From Paguma larvata (Eukaryota > Chordata > Mammalia > Carnivora > Viverridae), in assembly GCA_030068075.1 (NCBI GenBank), contig CM057826.1, positions 67,367,312 through 67,431,311 on the forward strand: a DNA stretch of 64,000 nucleotides, given 5' to 3'. Under the pieces are notes generated by a model. It made no database searches. It worked only from the letters and a program-made list of their open reading frames with translations, and was not told the DNA's origin. A program made the position numbers and the translations under genes. Position 1 is the first letter of the stretch. The number at the start of each line of letters is the position of its first letter. This document shows, one piece after another, positions 35,778-47,907 of the stretch.

Positions 35778-35872
35778 TAAAGTTTATTTAAGTAATCTCT
35801 GCACACAACCTGAGGCTCAGATTCACAACCCTGAGGTTTATACTCCACTGACTGAGCCAGCCAGGTGTCCCT
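35778..35872 (-). repeat. Older CAN-SINE, short subfamily
   Basis: AGTAATCTCTGCACACAACC, then TCAGATTCACAACCCTGAG and ACTGAGCCAGCCAGGTGTCC, reverse orientation. Confidence 0.85.
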
Positions 35873-36674
35873 TTGTTATTTTTAACTGCTGCATAGTATT
35901 TTATACCGTTATATTGTATTTCTCTACTGTTGAATGTTTCCAACTTATTGCTACTACGAACAATGTTAATACATGTATTCTGTGCACATAAAGTCATTTT
36001 TTTAAGGTTAGATTTCAAGAAGTGAAATTTTAGGGTTGAAGAATGTATATTTTTGGAATTTAAAAAGTCCTTTCTAACAAAAAGAACTGTGTGAAAATGG
36101 AACGAGTTCTTTCTTGAAATAGTGAGCCTCACTGGAAATCATAATTACGTAATTTCAGAACAGAAAGAGATCTTTGAGATCATCTGATTATTCCCCACAT
36201 TTGCATGAAAAACCCGCCTGGAGAAGTGAAAGGGCTTCCACAATAATGAAAGGAAGACTTTGGGCCGGAACCCTTCTCAATGTCTCCAGGTCTAGAGATA
36301 TTTTCAGTATATTGTGAAAGAGGGTCTCAGTAATCTTCTCTCAGAGATTTTATGAAAGAGATTCCTGAATTGAGGATGGCAAGGAGGAGCTTACACCAGT
36401 AGACTTCTAAGCTATTATGAGTCAGAGGCTAATTTTATAATTGGGTCTGTAGGGTTGAATTGTGGCCTTTAAATAAAAGCAATTTGAGAAGTAGGGAATG
36501 ACTCTTGAAAGGTCAACTGTGGTATGAATAGCTTTTTGTCAAGTACTTAAGCCCGTTATAGTTGATCTTTGGTTGATGGATTGCTTTGAATCAAATAAGG
36601 TAGCTCAGTCTCTGGTACCTGTTGTCTTCATAACTTAGAGCAATTCTGCGTTCTGATATCACAATTAGATTTTT

Positions 36675-36771
36675 TTTTTAAAGTAGTCTCCACACCCAGT
36701 GTGGGGCTCGAACTCAGGACCCTGAGATCCAGAGTCGTTTGCTCAACTGACTGAGTCAGCTAGGCGCCCCA
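36675..36771 (-). repeat. Older CAN-SINE, short subfamily
   Basis: Reverse copy with clear target duplication ACAATTAGATTTTT (36661-36674 and 36772-36785). Confidence 0.9.
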
Positions 36772-38380
36772 ACAATTAGATTTTTATCTTGTGGAAACAC
36801 TATGCAACAGTTTTACCAAATGACAGCAGTGGGATATTTTTCTTTAAGTAGTTACTATTTGAGTGACTGGGTATTTTATGATCTATATTTAAGATTTAGA
36901 GACTTCATTTGCTTTATGTTTAGATATTTGCTCTCTGTCAGCAGACCTATTTCTTTCCAAAAGAGATCCAAAAATCTATTACCACCATTACAAAACTGCC
37001 TCACCACACACCTCTGATAATAATGTGTCAGTAGGTATTAAATCTTTGCTTTTACAGCTTTATTACCAACAGGTTGCTTTAGTGATCAAGGAAGAATTTT
37101 ATAAGAGAAACGCGCTTTGGGAGAAGCTTATGTATTTGATTTTTTTTCAGATATGAAAATAAGGATGAAAGCAATGGAAATGGGAGTCAAAGGAAAAAAG
37201 TAATATCACTTTTTACACCTTTGAATGTAGTTTACTAGTGAGTAAGAGGAACGAAGTTAATATGTAGCATTTCATGAATTCTTGACTTAAGGCTTCAGTA
37301 TCAGATAACCTCTAGAAGGTGTGTCTCTGCAGTTCCATGGGTGGTTTTAGTCAACTCTGAAATGGAGTGTTGTTAGGAGGTCAGGTTCAAGACTTTTCTT
37401 TGCTGAAGAATGCCAAGTAATCTTAATTAACTTAACAGGTTACAAAAGGTGAGATTTGTTTTCTTATCTTGAGAAGTCTATAAATTTTGGTGCCTTGTAA
37501 TGAGTAGCTGTTAAGGGAATAACACTGAGCCAGATTTTTTAGCCAACTCTGGAATACCAAGTCTTATAAATGATAGGGAAGATGAGAAGATGAGTGAAGG
37601 CGTATTTGGAAGCATTTAATTTAGCATAATAATTTCCTTAAAAAGTTAATTTTGGCTAAATATCTTATTTTATGCTTGTCAAGAGTCTTGCCCAAGTCTT
37701 GGCTAGTTTGGAGTCAAGTGGTGTGCTAAGTACATTTATGTGGAGGAAGAAGCTACAGTAGTGAGGAGTGATTGGTTGTATATATATACATACACGCACA
37801 CACACATTCCCTAGTTCCGTCCACATGAGAGGGCCTTAGAGCCCCAATACCCAGTAACAGTGTGTGCACTTAGCATCCACATCTTAGCTTCTGAAAACCA
37901 TTCTCTACTAAAAGAAATCCGTGTTCTTGAGAAATGGCTGATTACAGAGCTGGTACAAAGTACAAGATGAGCCTAGAACATTCCGTGCCCGAAACAATGA
38001 AGAGCTCAAAGGATAATAGGTATGTGTCAGAAGGACACATCATTTCGTAGTATTTCCTCCCCAGATACTTAAAGTTTTGTATTATTTTGAATTCTGTGAT
38101 CGACTTTAGAATAGAACTTATTCTTGTGTAAATTTCATAATACTTGACTTTGATATAGAGTAGCACTCTGTAATGGTAGTTGGGATTTTATAAGTTTGCT
38201 GTGCCTTAAATTTTAATCATTAAATTGTGAGAAATTATTTTAAATTATAGATTAGAAAATAGTTTTAGAGTCTGTGACTTCCATGTGGCTGTGTAGTTAG
38301 AAAAGTACCAGAGATATGTTTTGTGTCTCTTTTTCTAAAAGGTGCTTTATTCAAGAGACTGTTTAATAAATGTTACTTTC

Positions 38381-38603
38381 GAGGCACCTGAGTGCCTCAG
38401 TCGGTTGGGCGTTCGATTTCGATTTTGGCTCAGGTCATGATCTTATAGTTCATGAGCTCAGGCCTGTGTTGGACTCTCTGCTGACAGCTCAAAGCCTGCA
38501 GCCCCTTTCAGATTCTGTGTCTCCCTCTCTCTCTGCCCATCCCCCGCTCATGCTCTGTCTCTATCTCTCTCAAAAATAAATAAACATTAAAAAAATTTAA
38601 AAT
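38381..38603 (+). repeat. CAN-SINE
   Basis: Forward copy; target duplication ATGTTACTTTC (38370-38380 and 38604-38614). GTTCGATTTCGATTTTGG shows a small tandem duplication near the head. Confidence 0.94.
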
Positions 38604-38894
38604 ATGTTACTTTCAAGCTTTTGAAAGGTAATACAAGTAGAATATTTAAAAGGCAAGATATGATATACATGGCAAAAAAATTGAAAAGACCAGAAAAGTT
38701 GAACATGGTTGAAATAATTCATTTTGAGAAGATTGCAAAGAAGGAATCTGAGTCTTTAGACTATTATCTGCTTAGTTCCTCGCTATAACGTGATTTTTAT
38801 ATGTGTGTGCGTGTGTGTGTGTCTTCTCAATAGGAATTCAAAGGTTCTGGGAAGAAAAATGATGAAATGATAGAAATATAGAGTGTATGGACCT

Positions 38895-39140
38895 TTTTTT
38901 TTAAAATAGCTCTGTTGATATTTAATTTACCCATTTTAAGTATACAATTTGAGTTTAGTATACAGAGTTGTACAACCATCATTATAATTGAGTTTTAGGA
39001 CACCTCAAATAGTTCCCTTATGCTGCTTTGCAGTCAGTTTCTGCTCACACCCCTAGCTCCAGGTAACCACTGATCTGCTTTCTGCCTATATATTTTTGCC
39101 TTTTCTAGAAATTTCATGTAAATGACATCATACAGTATGT
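38895..39140 (-). mobile_element. Old LINE-1 antisense 3' UTR fragment
   Basis: CCCATTTTAAGTATACAATT, GTTGTACAACCATCATTAT and CTAGAAATTTCATGTAAATG are reversed L1M 3' UTR phrases. Confidence 0.65.
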
Positions 39141-39262
39141 CAAGAATATTGTCTCGTATCTTTAACATCACTGTATCTCTCATGCACCTAGCATAGCCCC
39201 TGACACGAAAGGACTCCATTTAAAATAGCTGCACAGATTTACTTCTTTTCAAGTATTTCTTT

Positions 39263-39496
39263 TTTTTTAATGTTTATTTTTGTGGGAGAAAGAGAAAGAG
39301 ACAGACAGACAGAGGACAAGTGGGGGAGGGACAGAGGACAAGTGGGGGAGGGACAGAGAGGGAGGCAGAGAATCCCAAGCAGGCTGAGCTGTCAGTACAG
39401 AGCCCAAAGAGGGGCTTGAACTCACAAACCACAAGATCATGACCTGAGTTGAAGTCAGATAGATGCTTAACCTACTGAGCCACCCAGGCACCCCAG
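39263..39496 (-). repeat. CAN-SINE with 22-bp internal tandem duplication
   Basis: Reverse copy; long target duplication TCTTTTCAAGTATTTCTTT (39244-39262 and 39497-39515). A 22-bp unit starting ACAGAGGACAAG is repeated exactly at 39309-39330 and 39331-39352. Confidence 0.95.
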
Positions 39497-39777
39497 TCTT
39501 TTCAAGTATTTCTTTAATTTGCATGCCACCTGCCTAGTCATAAACTTTACAGTAATATTTGATAGCAGATAAGACCTCTTGATCAAGAAATAAAATGGCC
39601 AAATATAAGTGTTGGGTTGGTTGATTTTCAAGTACCCTAAGGTTCTGTGCGATAGGTATGACCAAGTGTTAAGCAACAATTCATTCTCTAGAAGTTTCTT
39701 CAGTCTGAAGTGTCTTCTGAAATCTTATACTGATGCCCTGCTCAAAAATCTTTTTATTTTTGAAAGATGGAATCTTT

Positions 39778-39999
39778 CTTTCTTTCTTTTTTTATATTTT
39801 TTAATGTTTATTTATTCTAGAGGGGGGGGAAGGAAAGAGTGAAAGGGAGAGAGAAAGAGGGAGACACCGAATCTGAAGCTGGCTCCAGGCTCTGAGCTGT
39901 CAAGACAGAGCCCGACTTGGAGGTCAAACTCACCAACTGTGAGATCATGACCTCAGCTGAAGTCAGATGCCTAACTAACTGAGCCACCCAGGCGTTCTT
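39778..39999 (-). repeat. CAN-SINE
   Basis: Reverse copy; target duplication AAAGATGGAATCTTTC (39762-39777) and AAAAGTAGAATCTTTC (40000-40015). Confidence 0.93.
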
Positions 40000-40224
40000 A
40001 AAAGTAGAATCTTTCAACGGTCAGAAATACTTGGCTCTCACCTAGTGGTGATTAGTTCAGATTATATCTGTAATATGACTTATACCTTTTCTGGTAATTC
40101 ATATTTTAGTTGTGTTTTCCAGATTCGCCACTCAAGATCAAGAATATGGTTTTCAACCCAGGTTCTAATTAGAAGTCACTGTTATTTTCCAGTATCCATT
40201 CCCTTCAGATTCTTTTTAGTAACA

Positions 40225-40620
40225 GAAACTACCATGTTCTAGCTTGGCACATCGTCACCTAATTAGAAGTTGTTTCTCAGCCTTTCTTCTAGATAGGTGT
40301 AGCTATGTGACTAAATGTTAGGTAATAGGATGTAAGTGGAAGTACTGTGTGCAACTTCTTAGTAATACCATAAAAGTAGCTGCTTGTCCTTTGCTTACTC
40401 TTCCCTTTTTCAGGGCTAGACCACCTGGATTATAAGAGTAAGCCATTTTCCACTCTGTAGACAAGGGCAGTCAGGAAAGAGCAATAAGGTACAAGATGAT
40501 AGATCCCTGCATCTTCTACATCCTTAGAATACCTACACCTCCTTAGTTTGGATTTCTGTCATGTTCAAGCCCTTGCTAAGAGTCCTGTGGTAAAGTAAGC
40601 AATTTCCTGGCTTAATGCAA
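40225..40620 (+). mobile_element. MLT1-type LTR (ERVL-MaLR)
   Basis: AGATAGGTGTAGCTATGTGA, CTAAATGTTAGGTAATAGGA and TACTGTGTGCAACTTCTTAG follow the MLT1 LTR order, well diverged. Confidence 0.6.
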
Positions 40621-40989
40621 GTGACATCCTAGTTTTTTTCAATGTCATTTTTTCCTTTTGTAGTTTCCTTTATTCAGCAAAAGTGGTGTTCTAGGTCAGT
40701 CCTTTACAGACCTATGTTCTCTTTCTTCAAAGCAACCTTCGAAATACTCTTTCTCTTAAATCTCAAATTATTCAAAGATAATTCAGAAATGCCTTTGAGT
40801 ATATAATCTTAAAGCCGGTGAATTCATCTCATGTCTTAATGTCTCCCACAGAAACCCAGGTACATATGCACAAATGTTGGTTAAATGAGTTAAGATAACT
40901 GGGGGAGAAGTAGTTACTTTTTGAGGAGTCAGGATATGGGAGAGAGAGCATTTTAATGACAGAAGAACAGGAAATTTAACTATTGTCTT

Positions 40990-41735
40990 AGTTATTTTTA
41001 TGAAACAAATTATCCCAATACTTAGCAGTTTAAAACAACAAACATTTATTATTTCATATTTTCTGTGGGATAATAATCCCTGTGAAACTTATTTGGGTCC
41101 CTTTGATTAAGGGTCTCTCTGAGGCTGTATTCAGGGTGTTGGCTGGAGCTGCTCAGCTAAAGCTCAAGAATTCCCATCCATGGGGCACCTGGGTGGCTCA
41201 GTCGGTTAAGCGTCTGACTTTGGCTCAGGTCATGATCTCACGGTTCGTGGGTTCGAGCCCCACGTCGGGCTCTGTGCTGACGGCTCAGAGCCTGGAGCCT
41301 GCTTCAGATTCTGTCTCCCTCTCTCTCAGCTCCTCTCCTGTTCATGCTCTGTCTCTCAAAAATTAAATAAACATTAAAAAATTAAAAAAAAAAAGAATTC
41401 CCATCCAAGCTTATTTGTGACATTGTTGGCAGGCTTCTCATTGGCAGTTGGCTAGATGCTTAAGGTCCTTTCATGCCCTGTGGCTTCTCCATTGAGCTAA
41501 TAACAACATGGCAGCCTGCTTCTGCCAGAGCAGCAGATCGAAGAATACCCCAAAATGGAAGCAATATTTTTTTTTTAGCTTCATCTTGGAAGTAACATCC
41601 TGTCACTTCTGTCATACTCTCTTCTTTCTAAGCAAGTCATTAAATCCAGCTTACATTCAAGGAGAGGATTACACAGGTGTAAATATCAGGCGGCAAGCTC
41701 ATTGGGGGCCATTGTGCAGCTTGTCTACCACAAAC
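40990..41735 (+). repeat. Ancient interspersed repeat, family not assigned, split by a SINE
   Basis: ACAAATTATCCCAATACTTA, GCAGTTTAAAACAACAAAC, then after the SINE GCCATTGTGCAGCTTGTCTACCACAA. Same family as 25515-25960. Confidence 0.5.
41181..41392 (+). repeat. CAN-SINE (SINEC_Fc-like), young
   Basis: Forward full-length copy with intact tRNA-like B box GGTTCGAGCC in GTGGGTTCGAGCCCCACG; perfect 15-bp target duplication AAGAATTCCCATCCA (41166-41180 and 41393-41407). Confidence 0.97.
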
Positions 41736-41983
41736 AATATGCAAAGATCTATTAAGTATGCACTGATATATCAGCTTAGTATTTTTGCTTTTTTACTCTT
41801 ACCATCTTGGCTTGTACTGGTTTTATCTGCCTTTCACCTGCTTATAGAATTTTGTTTCAGCTGGATAACTAAGACTCACGTAGATATGCCTAGATTTAGT
41901 CAATTCTCTGTGGATTAAGACAATCATCTCAATTTTACAAAAGAGAAAACTAATGTTCAAAGAAGGTACAAACCAAAGTCAGA

Positions 41984-42209
41984 GAGATTTTTGAGAAAGA
42001 GCATGCAGGATGGGGGTGTGGTGGGCAGACAGGAGCAAACGAGAGAGAGAGAAAAGGAGAGAGAGAGGGGAAGAGGAAGAAAAGATCCCAGACAGGCTCT
42101 GCACTGTCAGCACAAAGCCTGATGGGGGGCTTGAACTCACGAACTAGGAGATCATGACCTGAGCAGAAATCACAGTCAGATGCTAACCAACTGAACCGCC
42201 CAGGCACCT
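41984..42209 (-). repeat. CAN-SINE
   Basis: Reverse copy; target duplication CCAAAGTCAGA (41973-41983 and 42210-42220). Confidence 0.93.
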
Positions 42210-43244
42210 CCAAAGTCAGACATATTTTAAACAAGGTGCTTCTTGGTTCCCCTCACCATGTTCCACGTATCTTCTACTTGTTAAGGGACAAATTAGCCCT
42301 TTAAAATGACATAGTCCTTTAACCTTAAACAAATAATCTACTTTCCCTGAATCTTTATTTTCTCATTTTATAAAATGGGGAAGAAGAGCATAAAAACATC
42401 CGCAAGAGACGGACTTCCAGCTATGGCTGCATGAAGAGTTTGGTGAATCCTCTCCACCACAGAGTAAAACTAGGCACAATTGTCTGGAACTTTCTGGACT
42501 TTGGAAATTTCGCAGGCAAAAATTGAGAAGCGCTTATTCATAGGAAGACAGCTAGAGCTTTTAAGAATGGTTGATATCTACAGCATTCGTGCATGAGGAC
42601 CCTTACTGTGTGTCCTGGCTCTCCCCAGTTCCTGTGCAAGAACTAAAGTTTGGGAAACCAAGAAGCCCTGCTGGTTTGTGGCAACAAGTAAAAACATGTA
42701 TTTGTCAACTTAAAGTGATGAACTTGATAGGAAACAGGGAAAACGCACATATTCGCAAGTGGGAGATTGTGGTACTAAATGGGATGGTGGGGGTGCGTGG
42801 AGGGGGGAACCAGCCAGGTTTTTAACAGGCTGACCTTGGAACTGAGAATACCATAAGGGGATAAGCTCTCCATATGTCTCTCGTGAAACCGTGCACATGT
42901 GCTGGGGAGACCTGAAAGTGTCGAGCAGAAAGCAGGGGCCACGGCAGACTTGAGAACTGGCCAACCCTTGAATGTGCTCTCCCCATCCCAGACAGATTGA
43001 AGAGCAGGTCTGAGATATGTGAGCATACCTTCGCCCAGATAAATAGCTGAAAACTAAGCTATGCAGATATGGGGTGACCTCCTTAGGAAGCCAGAGGTTT
43101 TTTTTTTTTTTTTTTTTTAAAGGTAAGTATTAAAACCAGAGCGGAGACATTGGCACTGCAGGGGACATAGATCCCACAGTTTAAGGCCAGGGAAATTAAA
43201 ATTAAAAAAGAAAATTCTGAGGGTGAATTAAAACATATGACTTG

Positions 43245-43463
43245 TTGGGGCGCCTGGGTGGCTCAACCGGTTGAGCATCCAACTTCAGCCCAGGTCATGA
43301 TCTCATGGTTTGTGAGTTTGAGCCTCACGTCGGGCTCTGTGCTGAGAGGTCAGAGCCTCAAGCGTGCTGCTGCTTCTGTGTCTCCCTCTCTCTGCCCCTC
43401 CGCAGCTCCTGTTCTGTTTCTCTGTCTCTCTCAAAAATAATCATTAAAAAAAAAAAAAAGAAT
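43245..43463 (+). repeat. CAN-SINE
   Basis: Forward copy; flanked by ATATGACTTG on both sides (43235-43244 and 43464-43473), and part of a larger composite. Confidence 0.92.
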
Positions 43464-43473
43464 ATATGACTTG

Positions 43474-43536
43474 ATCTCAGGGTTGTGATTTCAAGTCCCT
43501 TTTTGGGTGTAGAGATTGTTTAAACATAAAATCTTA
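43474..43536 (+). repeat. Older CAN-SINE, 3' part
   Basis: ATCTCAGGGTTGTGATTTCA, then TGGGTGTAGAGATTGTTTAA and a TAAAATCTTA end, forward orientation. Confidence 0.8.
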
Positions 43537-43539
43537 TAG

Positions 43540-43735
43540 GGGCACCTGGGTTGCTCAAGCAATTGAGTGTCCAACTTCAGCCCTGATCATGATCTCACAG
43601 TTGGTGAGTTTGAGCCCTGCATCGGGCTTTGTGCTGACAGCTCAGAGCCTGGAACCTGCTTCAGATTCTGTGTTTTTCTCTCTGCCCCTGCCCTACTTGC
43701 CCTCTCTCAAAAATAAACAAACATTAAAAATAATT
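43540..43735 (+). repeat. CAN-SINE
   Basis: Forward copy with AAAAATAAACAAACATTAAA tail. No target duplication of its own is evident and it runs straight into an L1 3' end. Confidence 0.9.
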
Positions 43736-43744
43736 AAAGAGTAA

Positions 43745-43945
43745 GAAGGGAAAGAAAAAAGACACAGAGAGGGAGGGAGACAAAACATAAGAGACTCTTA
43801 AATACTAAGAACAAACCGAGGGTTGAGGGAGGTATGGGAGGGGGGAGAGTGGGTGACAGGCACTGAGCGGGGCACGGGTTGAGATGAGCATTGGATGTTG
43901 TATGGAAACCAGTTTGACAATAAAAATTTTAAGAAAAAAAATTTA
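43745..43945 (+). mobile_element. Carnivore LINE-1 3' end, young type
   Basis: GAGACTCTTAAATACTAAGA, ACAAACCGAGGGTTGAGGGA, TGTTGTATGGAAACCAGTTT and GACAATAAAAATTTTAAG match the felid/canid L1 3' UTR end. Confidence 0.85.
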
Positions 43946-44130
43946 AAATTTTTTTTAAAAAAAATTCTGAGAAATTCCAGAGTTGGTATATTTTTGGTAA
44001 TAAGTTATCTAAAATGTTTGGTTTTTAACAAAAAGTCGGGAGACATGTCAAGAGATAGAAAAATGTGATCTGTATACTGAGCGAAAAGAAAGTAGTTAAT
44101 AAATAACTGAGTAGACTCAAATATTAGCTT

Positions 44131-44162
44131 AAAAGATAAAGATAAAAGATAAAAGATAAAAA
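44131..44162 (+). repeat. (AAAGATA)n short tandem repeat
   Basis: Four to five AAAGATA units. Confidence 0.85.
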
Positions 44163-44207
44163 CTTCAAACTGTTATAAACATGTTAAAAGAATAGAAGGA
44201 AACATTT

Positions 44208-44414
44208 AAAAAAATTTTTTTAATGTTTACTTTTGAGACAGACAGCGCATGTGTGGGGGAGGGGCAGAGAGAGAGAGGGAGACAGAATCTGAAGCAGGCT
44301 CCAGGCTCTGAGCTGACAGCACAGAGCCCGACGTGGGGCTCAAACTCACAGACTGGAAGATCATGACCTGAGCCGAAGTCAGATGATCAACCGACTGAGC
44401 CACCCAGGCGCCCC
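44208..44414 (-). repeat. CAN-SINE
   Basis: Reverse copy; target duplication AGGAAACATTT (44197-44207 and 44415-44425). Confidence 0.95.
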
Positions 44415-44790
44415 AGGAAACATTTTTCAAATTATAGCAGAGTGTGAGGATACTGACCTGACAAATGGTGGATATCAATACAAAGAAATGGAATCTATTA
44501 AAAAGTATTTTACTGTTTTGGTATTGTAAATGGAAATGTTTTCTTCATTTTTGAATTATTGTTGATATGTGGAAATATTTGCTTATTAACTCTAAATTTT
44601 TTGTGTGTTCTTCAGAATTTTTTTTATATATAAGATCATGATATCTGTGAAAAGAGAATACTTTAATTCTTAAGGAATCTTAAGGAAGATTCCTTTTCTA
44701 GTTTTCTGAGTTTTTTTTTTATCAAGAAAGGGTATTGGATTTTGTCATATGGTTTTGTATATCTTTTATCTACTGAGATGGTCATTAAAA

Positions 44791-45245
44791 AAAAACAACC
44801 CTACATAACATCTAAAAACAGTGAGAGAAACATTGCAGTGTATCTAAATGGAACCATATTTTCAAAGGATTCATAGCTTCAAAAAATAATGGATTTTAGA
44901 GGATATTGGACCAATATCTTTACAGCGATGAGTTAAAAAAAAAAACAACACAAAAAGCCCCCAAGCCATCAACCCAGAATTCTATATACAGTCAACAATT
45001 GTCTCAGGAAAAAAGAAACAATGATATTATGTCATGAACAAAACATGAGAAAATGTTCATCAACTGATCTGAGCTGCAAGAAATGCTAAAAGATATATTT
45101 TAGTTTGAAAAGCAATGAAACAGATAGAAATTTGTATATTCAAAAAGGAATGCAAACCATAAAAAATGCTATTGCATCTGCCTTCTTGATCTACTGGGGA
45201 AGGGGGTAGAATTCATAGGCAGTAAAAATAAAAATTTGATATAGA
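44791..45245 (+). mobile_element. LINE-1/HAL1 ORF1-tail fragment inserted in the antisense L1
   Basis: AACCCAGAATTCTATATACA and GAGCTGCAAGAAATGCTAAA are sense ORF1-end phrases. The antisense ORF2 reads contiguously across the insertion, from ACTGAGATGGTCA to AGTAATATGGTG. HAL1 (L1 with ORF1 only) is the likely source. Confidence 0.55.
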
Positions 45246-45973
45246 ATCCCCCTATTTTAGTAATATGGTGCATTAAGTGGATTTATTTTTTCATTTTGGA
45301 TCACTTTTGCATTCCTGTGATAAATCCTACTTGACCGTGGTGTATTATACTTTTATTATGCTTTTAATATACTTTTATTATACTTTTAATATGCACTCTT
45401 TTCAGTTTACTAATATTTTGTTGAAAATTTTTGCATATGTTTTCATAACGGACATTAATCTGTAGTTTTCTTGTGATGTCTTTCTTTGGCTTTGGTATCT
45501 GACTACATAGAAAGAGTTAGAAAATGTTCCCTCATCCTCCAGTTCGGAAGAATTTAAGGATCAGTATTAGTTCTTCAAATGTATCAATAATTATGCCCTG
45601 TGCTCCTTGGCTTTTCTTTGTTGAAAGTTTTTTTTGGTTACTGATTTAATCTTTCTACTGGTTGTTTTATCTGTTATTAAAATGGGGTGTTGAAGTCTCT
45701 CTTGTAGAACTGTTTATTTTTCCCTTCAACTCTGGTTTTGATTCATCTATTTTGGACTTCTGTTGTTACATGTACATATATAGTTACATCTTTTTAGTGG
45801 ATTGACCTGTTAACATTCTGTGAATTTTTTTGGTCTCTTGTAACATTAGTGGGGACTACAGTTCTCTTTTGGTTACTGTTTGAATAGAATAAGCTTTTCC
45901 ATCCTTTTAATCCATTTATGTCCTGGGGTCTAAAGTGAGTCTCTTGTAGACAGTGCGTAATTTGATCATCTTT

Positions 45974-46195
45974 AGTATTATTATTATTATTATTATTATT
46001 TTTAATGTTTACTTTTGAGATGGAGACACAGGGAAACAGGGGAGGGGCAGAGAGAAGGAGACACAGAATCTGAAGCAGGCTCCAGGCTCTGAGCTGTCAG
46101 CACAGAACACGATGTGGGGCTCGAACCCATGAATGGTGAGATCTTGACTTGAGCTGAAGTTGGAAGGTCAACCAACTTACCTACCTGGGTGCCCC
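45974..46195 (-). repeat. CAN-SINE with (ATT)n tail
   Basis: Reverse copy; target duplication TTGATCATCTTT (45962-45973) and TTGGTCATCTTT (46196-46207). The tail has become (ATT)9. Confidence 0.94.
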
Positions 46196-46894
46196 TTGGT
46201 CATCTTTTTGTTCCATTCTCTGTTTCTGAATTGGAGAGTTTAATGTTTTTATATTTGATGTAATTATGAATAAGGAAGGCTTCTGCCATTGTATTATTTA
46301 TTTTCTCTGTCTTATGCTTATTCATCAATCCCTCCATTGCTCTTTTTATTAGATGTTTTAAGTGTACTGTTCTGATACCTTTCTCTTTCTATGTATATAC
46401 ATTTAGTTCCTTAATATTTGCTCTGGTGGATCATCATAATTTATAACAATCTAGTTTGAATTAATACTGTTTTGTTGGTGTTGAGCCTGTCAGTGGGGGT
46501 GTATTATGTGAGAAATGCCAACAGTGTTTGCTCAGGCACATGTTACTCATGGCATGCTCCACAGACATTTCACCCACTAGGGCCCCTATTTATTGCTGGA
46601 CCAGGTCTTCTGGTTCTTATTATGATATAAATAACATACCAAGGGCCATCTAGCCAGGTTGAAGATGGAAAGAGAAAGCAAACTTGGGGCTCTGCCGTTA
46701 TTAGGGTCCAATTGTGGAGTGTCTAGGGTTTTGCTGGCTCACTCTATTGTTTATATTAAATCAGAAAGGCAGGAATTAGAGCCTGAGAAGGGAGGAAATA
46801 GGGTCACTCATGCAGTCAGTTATCTAGGTTACCTGGAGTTTTCTGAAAGAGAGAGCTTCATGGGTGGTGGCAGCCTCGTTTCTTTTTCCTGTAT

Positions 46895-47115
46895 TTTTAA
46901 TTTTTTTATGTTTTATTTATTTTTGAGAGCAGGAGAGACAGAGCATGAGCGGGGGAGGGGCAAAGAGAGAGAGACACACACACAGAATCTGAAGCAGGCT
47001 CTAGACTCTGAGCTGTCAGCACAGAGCCTGATGCGGAGCTTGAACTTACTGACTATGAGATCATGACCTGAGCTGAAGTCGGACCCTTAACCTGCTGAGC
47101 CACCCAACCGCCCCT
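46895..47115 (-). repeat. CAN-SINE
   Basis: Reverse full-length copy ending CCACCCAACCGCCCC; a short (CA)n lies in the pyrimidine/purine block. Confidence 0.92.
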
Positions 47116-47249
47116 TATATGGTTGTTTTTCTAGTAGCTGTGTCATACAGCTGGCAATATGTTTATTCAAGATAAATGTTTTTTGAAATGAATGTCATGG
47201 CAATCAAAAAGTTAACGTTAGACATAGTACAATCAAAAAATCTTACTGT

Positions 47250-47313
47250 GACCAAACTATGGAAAGAGCCCAAATGTCCATTGATGGATGAATGGATAAA
47301 GAGGATGTGGTGT

Positions 47314-47360
<47 letters not shown>

Positions 47361-47758
47361 AATATTACTCAGCCATCAAAAAGAATGAAAGCTTACCATT
47401 TGCAAGGATGTGTGTGGAGCTGAAGTGTATTATGCTAAGTGAAATAAGCCAGCAGGAGAAAGACAAATGCCATATGATTTCACTCATATGTGGACTTCAA
47501 GAAACAAAACAGATGAACATATGAGAAGAGGGAGAAGAGAGAGAGAGAAAACATAAGAATTCTTAACTATAGAGAACAAACTCAGGGCTAATAGAGGGAG
47601 CTTGGTGGGAGTTGGGCTAAATGGGCAATGAGGATTAAGGAGGGTTCTTGTGTTGAGCACTGGTTGTTATATATAAGTGATGAATCATTAAATCCTACTC
47701 CGAAACATATCACACTGTATGTTAACTGACTAGAATTTAAATAAAAATTTGAAAAAAA
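47250..47758 (+). mobile_element. Carnivore LINE-1, 5'-truncated, sense
   Basis: Sense ORF2-end and 3' UTR: CTATGGAAAGAGCCCAAATG, CAGCCATCAAAAAGAATGAA, GCTAAGTGAAATAAGCCAGC, ending with TATGTTAACTGACTAGAATT and an A-rich tail. A (CA)n has expanded in it. Confidence 0.88.
47316..47358. repeat. (CA)21 microsatellite inside L1
   Basis: Pure CA run arising where the L1 consensus has a TATACACA segment. Confidence 0.96.
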
Positions 47759-47907
47759 CTTACTGTTAGACACATAACTACAAATACCAATATGGTTTCA
47801 ATGGCATATAAAAACTTTGTTTCTATATTTATGTACTTATTGCCATAAATTATACTTTTATGTGTTTGAGCCCAGCAACACAGATTTATAATTATTATTT
47901 TATGTAT

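Larger units (their letters stand above)
35415..36080 (-). mobile_element. Old LINE-1 antisense fragment split by nested SINEs
   Basis: TTGGAAGTCTTTCCTTACTA before and AACTGCTGCATAGTATTTTA, AATGTTTCCAACTTATTGCT after the SINE pair are reversed L1 3' phrases. Confidence 0.65.

Noticed and set aside
41181..41392. tRNA-like A and B boxes suggesting a tRNA gene
   Set aside because: They belong to the tRNA-derived SINE head; the sequence lacks a complete cloverleaf and runs into the SINE body and tail.
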